A DNA stretch of 64,000 nucleotides from DASQHL01 sp963843685 (GTDB lineage Bacteria > Chloroflexota > Dehalococcoidia > DSTF01 > JACRBR01). The notes beneath the pieces were generated by a model, which ran no database searches, was not told the origin of the DNA, and was given only the letters and a program-made list of their open reading frames with translations. Position numbers and translations under genes: made by a program. Of this stretch, positions 45,254 to 53,603 are shown piece by piece. The stretch spans positions 682,001 to 746,000 of the forward strand of contig CAWJLO010000010.1 in assembly GCA_963843685.1 (NCBI GenBank), in the 5' to 3' direction. Position 1 is the first letter of the stretch, and each line of letters begins with the position of its first letter.

Positions 45254-46153
45254 ATGCCACGACAAGCACGCATCTGGCTGACGGCGCTGCGGCCGATCTC
45301 GTTCACGGCATCGATCATCCCGGTGCTGGTGGGCACGGCGATCGCGGCGCAGGACGAGTTCCACCCGCTGCTGTTCGTGCTGGCACTGATGGGATCGGTG
45401 GCGATCCACGCGGGGACAAACCTCGTCAACGACTACTTCGACCACGTGAAGGGAACGGACAGCGCGGAGTCGCTTGGGCCCAGCGGCGTGATCCAGCGCG
45501 GGGTGTTGTCCGCGCGGGCGGTGCTCGCCGGCGGCATCGTGGCGTTCGCGCTGGGCGCGGCGGTGGGGCTGGTCATCACGGCGATGACGGGATGGCCGGT
45601 GCTGGCGCTCGGCATCGCGAGCGTGCTAGCGGGGTACTTCTACACGGCGTCGCCGTTCTCGCTGGCGTATCGCGGGCTGGGCGAGGTCGTGGTGTTCGTG
45701 TTCATGGGGCCGGTGATCGTCGTCGGCGCCTACTACGTGCAGACGCAGGGGTGGGCGTGGGAGCCGATCGTCGCGTCGGTCCCGGTGGGCCTGCTTGTGG
45801 CCGCGATCCTCCACGCGAACAACATCCGCGACATCGAAGGCGACCGGCGCAACCACAAGTGGACGCTGGCGGCGCTGGCGGGACGGCCGATCGCGGACTA
45901 TGAGTACGTGGCGCTGATGCTCGGCGGCTACGCCGTGATCGTGGCGATGACGATCGCGGGGGCGGCGCCGTGGCCGGTGCTGGTGACGCTGCTCTCGCTG
46001 CCGCTGGCGATCCGGCTCGTGCGGTTCGAGCGGATGCAGCAGGAGCCGCGCGGGCTGAACGTCGTGCTGGCGCAGACGGCGGGTATGCACATGCTGTTCG
46101 GGGCGCTGCTGGCGTTCGGGTTCGCGGTGGCGGTGTGGACGGGGGTCGCCTAG
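45254..46153 (+). CDS. menA: 1,4-dihydroxy-2-naphthoate polyprenyltransferase MenA
   Basis: 299 residues, UbiA superfamily with about nine membrane helices. The first Asp-rich motif is NLVNDYFDHVKGTDSAES (about residues 60-77), and the second NNIRDIEGDRRN (about 193-204), with YFYTASPFSLAYRGLGE between them, a MenA signature. It prenylates DHNA to demethylmenaquinone, implying menaquinone respiration. TACGCT at 45242-45247 lies 6 bases before ATG 45254, so the transcript is probably leaderless. It is convergent with the SufR-like gene. Confidence 0.92.
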   Translation: MPRQARIWLTALRPISFTASIIPVLVGTAIAAQDEFHPLLFVLALMGSVAIHAGTNLVNDYFDHVKGTDSAESLGPSGVIQRGVLSARAVLAGGIVAFALGAAVGLVITAMTGWPVLALGIASVLAGYFYTASPFSLAYRGLGEVVVFVFMGPVIVVGAYYVQTQGWAWEPIVASVPVGLLVAAILHANNIRDIEGDRRNHKWTLAALAGRPIADYEYVALMLGGYAVIVAMTIAGAAPWPVLVTLLSLPLAIRLVRFERMQQEPRGLNVVLAQTAGMHMLFGALLAFGFAVAVWTGVA

Positions 46154-46782
46154 CGGCGGTCGGCGGCGGAAGCGACGGCGCGGACGCGGTAGGTGCAGGA
46201 GTCGTCGCCGCGGAGCAGGCTCGCCGTCAGACGCGCGTCCGCGCCGACGAGACGGCGCACGAACTCCACGTCCAGGGCGCACACGGCACTGTTCTTTGAC
46301 GCGACGTTCGGGAACGGGCAGGTGTGCTGCTTGATGAGCATTTCGCCGTCCTCCTCCCCGCAGTCGGCGAGGCAGCCGCGCTCGTGGAGGATCTTGCCGG
46401 TCTCAACGATGCGCTCGGCGACTGTCTTGCCCTCGAGACGGGGGGCGTAGGACTCGGCGAAGCGCGCGGCGACGTTCTTCATCAACTGCTGCAGCGCGTC
46501 GGGGCCGAGGAGCTGGCGGGCCTCCTCGATCAGGGCGTTGGCGAGGGCATCGTACTTCTTGGGGTAGAGCGCGTCGCCGCCGGACGTAAGGCGGTAGACG
46601 AGGGCCGGGCGGCCGACATGCCCACGCTCCTCGCGGGCCTCGATGAGGCCGTCGCGCTCCAGGACGGTGAGGTGCTGGCGGATGCCGGTGGAGGTGAGGG
46701 TGAGATGCTGGCCCAACTCCTTGACGGTGGCGTGGCTGTTGCGGCGAAGGTAGTCAAGGATGTCTTGCCGGGTGGCCTGCAC
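46150..46782 (-). CDS. SufR-like Fe-S cluster transcription regulator
   Basis: 210 residues. A winged-helix DNA-binding domain (TRQDILDYLRRNSHATVKELGQHLTLTSTGIRQHLTVLE) is followed by a domain ending in a Cys cluster: CLADC...HTCPFPNVASKNSAVCALD, then a late DDSCTYRV. This layout matches the SufR family, whose [Fe-S] cluster senses iron/oxygen status. No suf genes are adjacent. GTG 46782 has GGGAG eight bases upstream. TATAGT (46813 region, minus) is a clear -10. Confidence 0.85.
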   Translation of the reverse strand: MQATRQDILDYLRRNSHATVKELGQHLTLTSTGIRQHLTVLERDGLIEAREERGHVGRPALVYRLTSGGDALYPKKYDALANALIEEARQLLGPDALQQLMKNVAARFAESYAPRLEGKTVAERIVETGKILHERGCLADCGEEDGEMLIKQHTCPFPNVASKNSAVCALDVEFVRRLVGADARLTASLLRGDDSCTYRVRAVASAADRR

Positions 46783-46807
46783 GGTCGACGCTCCCTTTTT
46801 CTCAATT

Positions 46808-46817
46808 TTCACTATAG
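46808..46817 (-). promoter_or_regulatory. Probable -10 region for the SufR-like gene
   Basis: CTATAGTG on the minus strand about 25-30 bases before the GTG start is a good -10 (TATAGT); an AT-rich, A-run spacer follows. No -35 box was recognised. Confidence 0.4.
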
Positions 46818-46898
46818 CATAGGTTCGAACGCGCAGATTCGAGCCGCACCCGGCTACCGTCGGGGCGCCAGCGGGCATGGCCCGAGAGGCGAGGCCGC

Positions 46899-47204
46899 AT
46901 GGGAGCCGTTCGCACGAGTCTGACTGGAGCCTTCGACGAGCGGAGCGTGCTCGACGCGTTCGCGCGGGAGGGGCTGCGGCCGGTGCACTGGTCGAACGGG
47001 CCGGGCGACACGTACGCATCCCATAGCCACACGTACCACAAGGTGCTGTACTGTCTTCGCGGGTCGATCGCATTTCGGCTGACGGCGACGGGCGAAGTGA
47101 TCGAGTTGGGACCTGGCGACCGGCTGGACATTGAGCCGGGGACGGAGCACAGCGCCGTCGTCGGGCCGCATGGTGTAGCGTGCGTCGAAGCGGCGCGCGG
47201 TTGA
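46899..47204 (+). CDS. Small cupin-domain protein
   Basis: 101 residues, one cupin barrel. Motif 1 reads SHSHTYHKVLYCLRGSIAF with His ligands; motif 2 is LGPGDRLDIEPGTEHSAVV. Similar proteins are metal-binding isomerases or oxygenases. A DUF2277 gene follows 10 bases later and is probably co-transcribed. The ligand is unknown. Confidence 0.8.
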   Translation: MGAVRTSLTGAFDERSVLDAFAREGLRPVHWSNGPGDTYASHSHTYHKVLYCLRGSIAFRLTATGEVIELGPGDRLDIEPGTEHSAVVGPHGVACVEAARG

Positions 47205-47214
47205 GGAGCAAGCG

Positions 47215-47427
47215 ATGTGCCGGAGCATCAAGACGCTACGCCGGAAAGAGGAGCCCGCGACGGAGGAGGAGATCCGGGCAGCGGCACTGCAGTTCGTGCG
47301 GAAGGTGAGCGGGTTCCGTCAGCCGTCGCGCAAGAACAGCGAGGTGTTCGACGCGGCGGTCGACGAGATCAGCGAGGCGTCGCGGCGATTGCTCGATTCG
47401 CTTTCACAGGCGACCGAGCAGGCATAG
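47215..47427 (+). CDS. DUF2277-family protein
   Basis: 70 residues matching DUF2277: MCRSIKTLRRKEEPATEEEIRAAALQFVRKVSGFRQPSRKN. The family is small, cytoplasmic and of unknown function, with an invariant N-terminal Cys. It starts 10 bases after the cupin stop, with GAGGAGCAAGCG near the start. Confidence 0.88.
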   Translation: MCRSIKTLRRKEEPATEEEIRAAALQFVRKVSGFRQPSRKNSEVFDAAVDEISEASRRLLDSLSQATEQA

Positions 47428-47442
47428 CCATCGATCGGGCGC

Positions 47443-48735
47443 CTACCCCACCGGTTCGGCGCGGCGGTACTTCTCGGTGAACTTGAAGTCCGGCGACTGC
47501 GTCAGCCTGACGTAGGAGCCGAAGCGCTCGTCGGTTCCGTCGACGAGGTCGAGCGGGTCGTGGTGGTCGTCTTCCCCGGGGCCGAACTCGCGGACGATGC
47601 CGTACAGCGTGTTGCGTTCGGCGGGGATGCGGCCCATCTCGCGGATGAGGGCTCGCATCTCGCGCGGGGCCATGCGCTGGCCGTAGATGGCGCCGGCGGA
47701 GGTCGAGATGCTCTCGTTGATCAGCGTGCCCATGAAGTCGTTGCAGCCGGCATCGAGCGCCATCTGGGCGAGCTTCGGCCCCTCCTTGACCCACGATGCC
47801 TGCAGGTTGGGGATCCAGTTGTTGAGCATGATGCGGGCGACGGCGTACATCTTCATCACCTCGGCGCCTGTCGCACCGGGACGGATGCCTGCGACGAGGC
47901 CCTTGCTGTACATGGGGGCCTCCGAGGCGATGAAGCTGAGCGGCACAAACTCGGTGAAGCCGCCCGTGTCGCGCTGGATGTCGCGGAGGAGGCCGATGTG
48001 CGCGGCCTTGTGGCGCGACGTCTCGACGTGGCCATACATGATGGTGGAGGTGGTGCGGATGCCGAGGCTGTGGGCGGTGGTGATGACGTCCACCCACTGA
48101 TCCTTCGTGATGCGGCCGGGGGAGATGCGGTCGCGGACGTCCTGATCGAGGATCTCGGCGGAGGTGCCGGGGAGGCTACCGACGCCGGCGTCCTTGAGCG
48201 CGCGCAGGTACTCCTCGATGGAGCAGCGGGCGCGGACGGAGCCGTAGAGCACCTCTTCCGGCGAGAAGCCGTGGATGTGCATGTCGGGCATGTCGCGCTT
48301 GATGGCCTTGGTGAGCTCGACGTAGTACCAGCCGTCCATCTTTGGCGGCAGGCCGGCCTGGACGCAGATCTCGCGGGCACCGAGATCCCACGCCTCGCGC
48401 GCGCGCCGGATCACCTCTTCAGTGGGGAGGAAGTATCCCTCTTCCTCGCGGTGATCGCGGCTGAAGGCGCAGAAGCCGCAGTGCTTGATGCAAACGTTGG
48501 TGAAGTTGATGTTGCGGTTGATGACGTAGGTGACGACGTCGCCGACGGTTCGGCGGCGGAGCTCATCGGCCGTCAGGATGAGGGCGGTGAGGGCGGGGCC
48601 GCGGACGTCGAAGAGGGCCGTCGCCTCGTCAACGGTGACGTCCTCGCCATCGAGCGCGCGATCGAGGATGCGGGCGATCTCGCGGTCGACGGGCAGCGTT
48701 GTCTTGCTCCACGGAACTGCGTGCTGGTTTACCAT
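47443..48735 (-). CDS. cofH: CofH, F0 synthase subunit 2 (5-amino-6-(D-ribitylamino)uracil--tyrosine 4-hydroxyphenyl transferase)
   Basis: 430 residues. Radical-SAM motif NVCIKHCGFCAF (CxxxCxxC, about residues 82-93), then HREEEGYFLPTEEV, VCIQAGLPPKMDGWYYVELTKAI, HIHGFSPEEVLYG and PGTSAEILDQDVRDRISPGRI. CofH joins tyrosine to the ribityl-uracil, giving the substrate for CofG. Its ATG overlaps the end of cofG by 7 bases, so the pair is one transcript. GGAGGAAGAG lies before ATG 48735. Confidence 0.95.
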   Translation of the reverse strand: MVNQHAVPWSKTTLPVDREIARILDRALDGEDVTVDEATALFDVRGPALTALILTADELRRRTVGDVVTYVINRNINFTNVCIKHCGFCAFSRDHREEEGYFLPTEEVIRRAREAWDLGAREICVQAGLPPKMDGWYYVELTKAIKRDMPDMHIHGFSPEEVLYGSVRARCSIEEYLRALKDAGVGSLPGTSAEILDQDVRDRISPGRITKDQWVDVITTAHSLGIRTTSTIMYGHVETSRHKAAHIGLLRDIQRDTGGFTEFVPLSFIASEAPMYSKGLVAGIRPGATGAEVMKMYAVARIMLNNWIPNLQASWVKEGPKLAQMALDAGCNDFMGTLINESISTSAGAIYGQRMAPREMRALIREMGRIPAERNTLYGIVREFGPGEDDHHDPLDLVDGTDERFGSYVRLTQSPDFKFTEKYRRAEPVG

Positions 48736-49943
48736 CGCTCTTCCTCCCGTTTCACAAGACCGCCAGCGTCCGCCAGGGTCGCTATCACCGGACGGATGGC
48801 GTCAGGAACAAATCCGCTGTACCGGCCTTCTTCGCGCACGTATTCGGGGTAGAGGCCGAAGCGCTCGCGCAGCTCGAAGCCGGCATCGGCGCAGGTCTCC
48901 TTCAGCTCGAGGAGGTTGGGCCACGGACGCTCCGGGTTGATGTGATCCTTCGTGACGGGCGAGATGCCGCCCCAGTCGTTGATACCGGCGAGCAGGTACA
49001 TGCCGTGGGCGTCGGGGGTGAGGTTCGGCGGCGCCTGGATGTTCATCTCCGGCCCGAGGATGAGGCGCGCGACGGCGATGGTTCGCAGCATCTCGAAGAC
49101 GCTGGGCTCATCGCGGTGGCGCATGGCGATGTCTTCCTTCACGCGGAAGTTCTGCACGATCACCTCCTGGATGTGGCCGAGATCCTCGTGCAGGTCGCGG
49201 ATGGCGAACAGGGAGTCGACGCGCTCCTGCCGTGTTTCGCCGATGCCGATGAGGATGCCGGTGGTCCAGGCGACCTTCTGCTCGCCTGCATGACGCATCG
49301 TGCGGAGGCGCTCCTCGGGGATCTTGCCGGGGCAGTTCCAGTGCGCCATGCCCTTCTCGTGGAGACGGAGCGATACCGTCTCGAGCATCATGCCCATCGA
49401 GGCGGAGACTTCGCGCAGCGAGGCGATCTCCTCGGGCTCCATGAGCCCCTGGTTGACGTGGGGTTGGAGGCCGGTTTCGCGCAGGACCAGTTCGCACATC
49501 TCGCGCAAGTAGGAGGAAGTGGTCGTGTGGCCGTAGCGCGCCAGGTCGTCGCGGACGAAGTCGTACACCTCCTCGGGACGCTCCCCGAGCGAGAAGAGCG
49601 CTTCCTTACAGCCCTGGCGCTGTCCGGCGCGGGCGACGGCGAGCACCTCATCGGGCGACATGGTGTGGGCGACCGGGTCGCGGGGGCCGCGGGCGAAGGT
49701 GCAGTAACCGCACTTCTGGCGGCACAGGTTGGTCAGCGGAATGAAGACTTTGCGCGAGTAAGTAACGGTGCGACCGTGGCCGCGATCACGGAGCTCGGAG
49801 GCTGCTGCCATGAGCGCGGCGAGCTCGGTGGCGTCGGAGGCGATCAGGCGGTAACCGTCCTCGGGCGTCAGCCGTCCGCCGCCGAGCGCGCGCCCGATGA
49901 TGGCGTCGATATCGCTTGCCCTGCGCTGCTCGGTGGAGATCAT
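48729..49943 (-). CDS. cofG: CofG, F0 synthase subunit 1 (7,8-didemethyl-8-hydroxy-5-deazariboflavin synthase)
   Basis: 404 residues. Radical-SAM motif NLCRQKCGYCTFARGP (CxxxCxxC, about residues 73-88), followed by AVARAGQRQGCKEALFSLGERPE, PHVNQGLMEPEEIASLREVSASMGMMLE, KVAWTTGILIGIGETRQER and IQAPPNLTPD. With CofH it makes F0. ATG 49943 has no clear ribosome binding site; GTG/ATG alternatives downstream lack support. It heads a cofG-cofH operon; cofD is 28 kb away. Confidence 0.95.
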   Translation of the reverse strand: MISTEQRRASDIDAIIGRALGGGRLTPEDGYRLIASDATELAALMAAASELRDRGHGRTVTYSRKVFIPLTNLCRQKCGYCTFARGPRDPVAHTMSPDEVLAVARAGQRQGCKEALFSLGERPEEVYDFVRDDLARYGHTTTSSYLREMCELVLRETGLQPHVNQGLMEPEEIASLREVSASMGMMLETVSLRLHEKGMAHWNCPGKIPEERLRTMRHAGEQKVAWTTGILIGIGETRQERVDSLFAIRDLHEDLGHIQEVIVQNFRVKEDIAMRHRDEPSVFEMLRTIAVARLILGPEMNIQAPPNLTPDAHGMYLLAGINDWGGISPVTKDHINPERPWPNLLELKETCADAGFELRERFGLYPEYVREEGRYSGFVPDAIRPVIATLADAGGLVKREEERW

Positions 49944-50157
49944 CCGTCGAACCGTCTCGTTTCAGGCGAAAAAAAATGCCGCACCGCGAAGCCAACACAT
50001 CGATGGCTTACGACGGCCCGGCGACTGGCTCGTACCGCCAGCAGGTGTGACCCGCCAGGTCAGATTCTTCAATTGGTGGCACGATCTTAAGTACTGCGTG
50101 CCAGCGCGTCAAGCTGCTCCAAGCGAGTGGCGAGCGTTGACGATGTATCCTCCCAAC

Positions 50158-50571
50158 GTGCACTCCCCGAGACTCGTCCCTGAACTGATCTGCGCGGACA
50201 TCGAGCGGAGCGTTGACTTCTATACGAGGGTCCTCGGGTTCGCCGTTGTCTACGATCGACCGGAGGAGCGCTTCGCCTACCTCGATCTTGATGGCGCGCA
50301 ACTCATGATCGAACAGCCGAGCGGGCGCGCCTTCGTTGCGGGTGAGCTGGCACATCCGTACGGGCGCGGCATCAACCTGCAGATCGAGGTAGCAGGCGTG
50401 GAGCCGCTGTACGTGAAGGTGCAGGCGGCCGACGCACCCATCCACCTTCCGCTCGAAGACCGCTGGTATCGAGCGCATCAGATGCTCCGCGGCAACCGAC
50501 AGTTCATCGTGCAGGACCCGGACGGCTACCTCCTGCGCTTCTTCGAGAACATCGGCTCCACACCGGCATAG
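50158..50571 (+). CDS. VOC (glyoxalase/bleomycin-resistance) family protein
   Basis: 137 residues, one vicinal-oxygen-chelate domain: LVPELICADIERSVDFYTRVLGFAVVYDRPEERFAYLDLDG, then FIVQDPDGYLLRFFENIG. Metal-ligand His/Glu positions are partly conserved. ATG 50143 is in frame, but TATCCT at 50146-50151 lies 6 bases before GTG 50158, matching the leaderless pattern, so GTG 50158 is preferred. Possible roles include glyoxalase-type detoxification. Confidence 0.8.
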   Translation: MHSPRLVPELICADIERSVDFYTRVLGFAVVYDRPEERFAYLDLDGAQLMIEQPSGRAFVAGELAHPYGRGINLQIEVAGVEPLYVKVQAADAPIHLPLEDRWYRAHQMLRGNRQFIVQDPDGYLLRFFENIGSTPA

Positions 50572-50634
50572 CCGAACGCCAACGCCACATCCGCCCGTGC
50601 CGAGCAGGCCGCTCGCGCATGTTAGGATCGCGCG

Positions 50635-51829
50635 ATGAAGGCGACGTTGCGGGCCCTACGGCGCCGTGAGCTTCCGGCTGTCTACGACCTCCTGGAGCGC
50701 TGCTTCCCGGAGGCGCCTCGATCTCTCTTCGTCCAGCAGACGGAGCACGACACGACGTTCCGGCTTCGGCACGGGCGCGTCGCCGAAGTCGACGGCCGAG
50801 TGGCCGGATACGTGCGCATCTTCTCGCGGACGATGCTCGTGCGGGGGGTGCCGGTGGCGGCCGGGGGCATCGGGTCGGTAGCGACGCATCCGGACGCTCA
50901 GGGCGGCGGGATCGCGACGGCCCTGCTGCGAGACGCGTTGGGGGCGATGCGCCGCGATGGGATGTCGCTGTCGTTCCTGTTCACAGGGATCCCGGCGGTT
51001 CTACCAGCGGTTGGGATATCGCGATCGTGCTGCAGCCGTCGGTCGAAGCCGATGCCGCGGACGCGGCGGCAGACTGCCGCTGCCATCGCTCTACAGAGTC
51101 CGCCCGATCGTGGAGGGGCACCTCTCGCGGCTGCTGCGGATTTACGCGGGCGCCACGGCGGGATCGACGGGCGCGATCGTCCGGACGCGGCGGTCGTGGA
51201 GCGACGCGGCGAGCTGGTTGGGCGAGGCGCCCGACGACGGGTTCGTGGCGGAGCGGAACGGCGTGCCGGTGGCGTACGTGCGGTCGCGCTGCCGGACGTA
51301 CGGGCACCAGATCATCGAGGCGGAGCACGTGCACAATCACGACGAAGCGATCGTCTCGCTGCTGGCGGCCGTGGCGACGCTCGCGGCGGCACACGGCGAG
51401 CGCCTGGTGGCATCGGTGCCGGAGGGTCACACGCTCGAGACGGTGATGCGCACGCTGCCAACGTCGACGCGGACGACGGACGTGCGGTACCCGATGATGA
51501 TGCGTGTGATCTCGCTCGACGCGTTGTTGCGGGCGCTGCTGCCGCACCTTTCGGCGCGGGCGGCCGGCCATCGCGGGCCGTCGTTCCGGCTGGGGCTGCG
51601 GGCGCCGGATGAGGATCGGGCCCTGCTCGACGTCACGGGGCGATCCGTGGGACTGCGCCGGGGCGGTGGGGAGTTGGAGTTGGATGAGGACGGGACGCTC
51701 GATGCACTGCTGGGGCAACGACGGGCGAGCGGACTCGTGCGGCCCAAGCCGGCGGAGGACGTGGCGAGGCGCATCGACGCGCTGTTGCCGCGGGCGGCGC
51801 TGCACTTCTGGGCGGCGGACCGCATCTGA
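50635..51829 (+). CDS. GNAT N-acetyltransferase, Eis-like, frameshifted
   Basis: About 397 residues in pieces. The first frame (50635-51000) is a GNAT core: AVYDLLERCFPE, VAGGIGSVATHPDAQGGGIATALLRDAL. The frame changes near 51000 and again near 51020-51080 (the frame order suggests two or three indels), then LYRVRPIVEGHLSRLLRIYAGATAGSTGAIVRTRRSW... to 51829. The second domain and C-terminal sterol-carrier-like part match Eis-type multidomain acetyltransferases. TAGGAT at 50623-50628 lies 6 bases before ATG 50635. Indels are most likely consensus errors. Confidence 0.75.
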
Positions 51830-51906
51830 CGTCGGAGCGGCCGTGGTTCGAGACGGCGTCGCCCTGTAGGCTGCAATGTCAACGTTATGTGATGTGGGAG
51901 TCACCG

Positions 51907-53133
51907 ATGCCAGTCCCATCGAACGCCGCCACCGAACGCACGCGCCGCCTGCTGGAGATGACGGCGAGCCTCGCCGACGACTTCGCGACGCGGGCCGACG
52001 AGCACGACCGCGACAACACCTTCCCGTTCGAGAATTTCGAGAAGCTGAAGGAGGCGAACTACATCGCGCTGCCGATCGCCGAGGAGCTGGGCGGGCTCGG
52101 CGGCACGCTGCTGGACCTGGCGCTGTGCCAGGAGCGGCTGGCGCAGGGCTGCGCATCGACCGCGCTGGCGATGAACATGCACCTCTTCGCCGTCGGCTCG
52201 ATGATGGAGGGGATGCAGCTCATCGCGGGCATCGGCGACATGCAGGGCAAGCTGATGGCGAGCATGCTGGTGCAGGGGAAGCTGATCGTGGGCGGGGGGT
52301 TCACGGAAGCGGAGATCGGCGGCAACTGGGGCTTTCCGACGACAACGGCGCGGCGGGAGAAGCGCGATGGGCTTGACGGCTTCGTGATCAACGGCCGCAA
52401 GACGTTCACGTCGATGTCGCCGATCATCGACCTGTTCTCCGTGAACACGTCCACGACCGATGAGCAGGGCAACCAGGTGATCGGCATGTTCGTCGTGCCG
52501 AGGGGGACGCCGGGCGTCGAGATCATCGAGACGTGGGACACGATGTCGATGCGGGCAACAGCGAGCCACGACCTGGTGATCAAGGATTGCTGGGTGCCCG
52601 CGCAGACATGCGTCGGGATGCGAGCGCCGGGCGATATGGACGTCGGGGCGAACGTGCTGCTGGCGTGGTTCTGCTGCAGCGTGGCGTCCGTGTACCTGGG
52701 CGTGGCGGTCGCGGCGCGGAACTTCGCCATCGACTGGGCGAGGACGCGCAAGCCGGTGCTCTTCGAGCGGCCGATCGGTCACTTTCCGGGCGTCCAATTC
52801 CGGGTGGCGGAGATGGAGGTGGAGCTGACGGCGGCGCGGGCGCTCATCCACCAGACGGCGGCCGAGTGGATGGCGGGGGGCCTCCGGACGCGCGCCGACC
52901 TCGCGCGCATCGTGCTGGCGAAGTACCACGCGACGAATACGGCGGTGCGGGTCGTCGACCAGGCGATGACGGTGGTCGGGGCGCCGGGGATCTTCCGCCG
53001 GCACCCGATGCAGCGGTTCTATCGCGACGTGCGGCCGGGTCCGTTCCACCCAATGACGAACGACGTGGCGCTGGAGCTGATCGGGAAGACGGCGCTGGGG
53101 ATCCCGATGGAGTTCGAGCCCCGGTGGGCTTGA
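51907..53133 (+). CDS. Acyl-CoA dehydrogenase
   Basis: 408 residues. Acyl-CoA dehydrogenase domains in order: N-terminal helical part (NYIALPIAEELGGLGGTLLDLALCQERLAQGCASTALAMNMH), middle beta-domain with FTEAEIGGNWGFPTTTARREKRDGLDGFVINGRKTFTSMSP and ISDLWDTMSMRATASHDLVI-type region, then C-terminal helices. It is an FAD enzyme oxidising acyl-CoA. The exact substrate and the catalytic Glu are not assigned. ATG 51907 follows GGGAG at 51896-51900. Confidence 0.88.
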   Translation: MPVPSNAATERTRRLLEMTASLADDFATRADEHDRDNTFPFENFEKLKEANYIALPIAEELGGLGGTLLDLALCQERLAQGCASTALAMNMHLFAVGSMMEGMQLIAGIGDMQGKLMASMLVQGKLIVGGGFTEAEIGGNWGFPTTTARREKRDGLDGFVINGRKTFTSMSPIIDLFSVNTSTTDEQGNQVIGMFVVPRGTPGVEIIETWDTMSMRATASHDLVIKDCWVPAQTCVGMRAPGDMDVGANVLLAWFCCSVASVYLGVAVAARNFAIDWARTRKPVLFERPIGHFPGVQFRVAEMEVELTAARALIHQTAAEWMAGGLRTRADLARIVLAKYHATNTAVRVVDQAMTVVGAPGIFRRHPMQRFYRDVRPGPFHPMTNDVALELIGKTALGIPMEFEPRWA

Positions 53134-53189
53134 CGAGCCGTTAACTTGCCTTAATCCAGTGATAATCCGCGGGGCCTAAGATGGCGGGC

Positions 53190-53372
53190 ATGAGAGATGA
53201 GCCGCGGCTGGAGCAGGTGAGCAAGCGGACCTACCGCATTCGCCCTTCCAGCACCGGAACATCAACGCCGACAGGCAGGCGGTTCGCGCCGCAGCCGCCG
53301 GCAACGCCAACCAAGCTGCCGTCGCCGAGCCGCTTCGCGACCGGCCCGCAGCGAGGCGGCGACTGCGCATAG
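53190..53372 (+). CDS. Possible small protein with leaderless-type promoter
   Basis: An open frame of 60 residues from ATG 53190 (MRDEPRLEQVSKRTYRIRPS..., then Pro/Thr/Arg-rich). TAAGAT at 53177-53182 is 7 bases before the ATG, the same spacing as real genes nearby, and a hairpin terminator follows. No domain is recognised. A +1 frame after residue 16 (HSPFQHRNINADRQAV) also looks plausible, so an indel is possible. It could be a small RNA instead. Confidence 0.35.
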   Translation: MRDEPRLEQVSKRTYRIRPSSTGTSTPTGRRFAPQPPATPTKLPSPSRFATGPQRGGDCA

Positions 53373-53415
53373 CCCTCCCTCGGCAGGGCCCGCTCCTCGC
53401 GGGCCAACCCCTCTC

Positions 53416-53448
53416 GAAGAGCCGCGCTGAGCCCAGGCGCGGCTCTTC
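53416..53448 (+). terminator. Hairpin terminator-like element
   Basis: A 12-bp perfect stem (GAAGAGCCGCGC / GCGCGGCTCTTC) with a 9-base loop follows the small frame and precedes the protease gene. It ends in TTCAACG with no long T-run. Confidence 0.6.
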
Positions 53449-53603
53449 AACGTCTCCGGGGCGCCGGCCGCACTGAAAACTCGTCAGCTTCCCCGTGCGT
53501 AACACGTTTGCAGTAACCTCCCGCCGGCGGCCGAGCGATACTGCCATAGAGGAACGGTCGACGCCGCGTCCGGCGCAGGTGGGGAGGGAGCGAGAGGTAT
53601 CTC

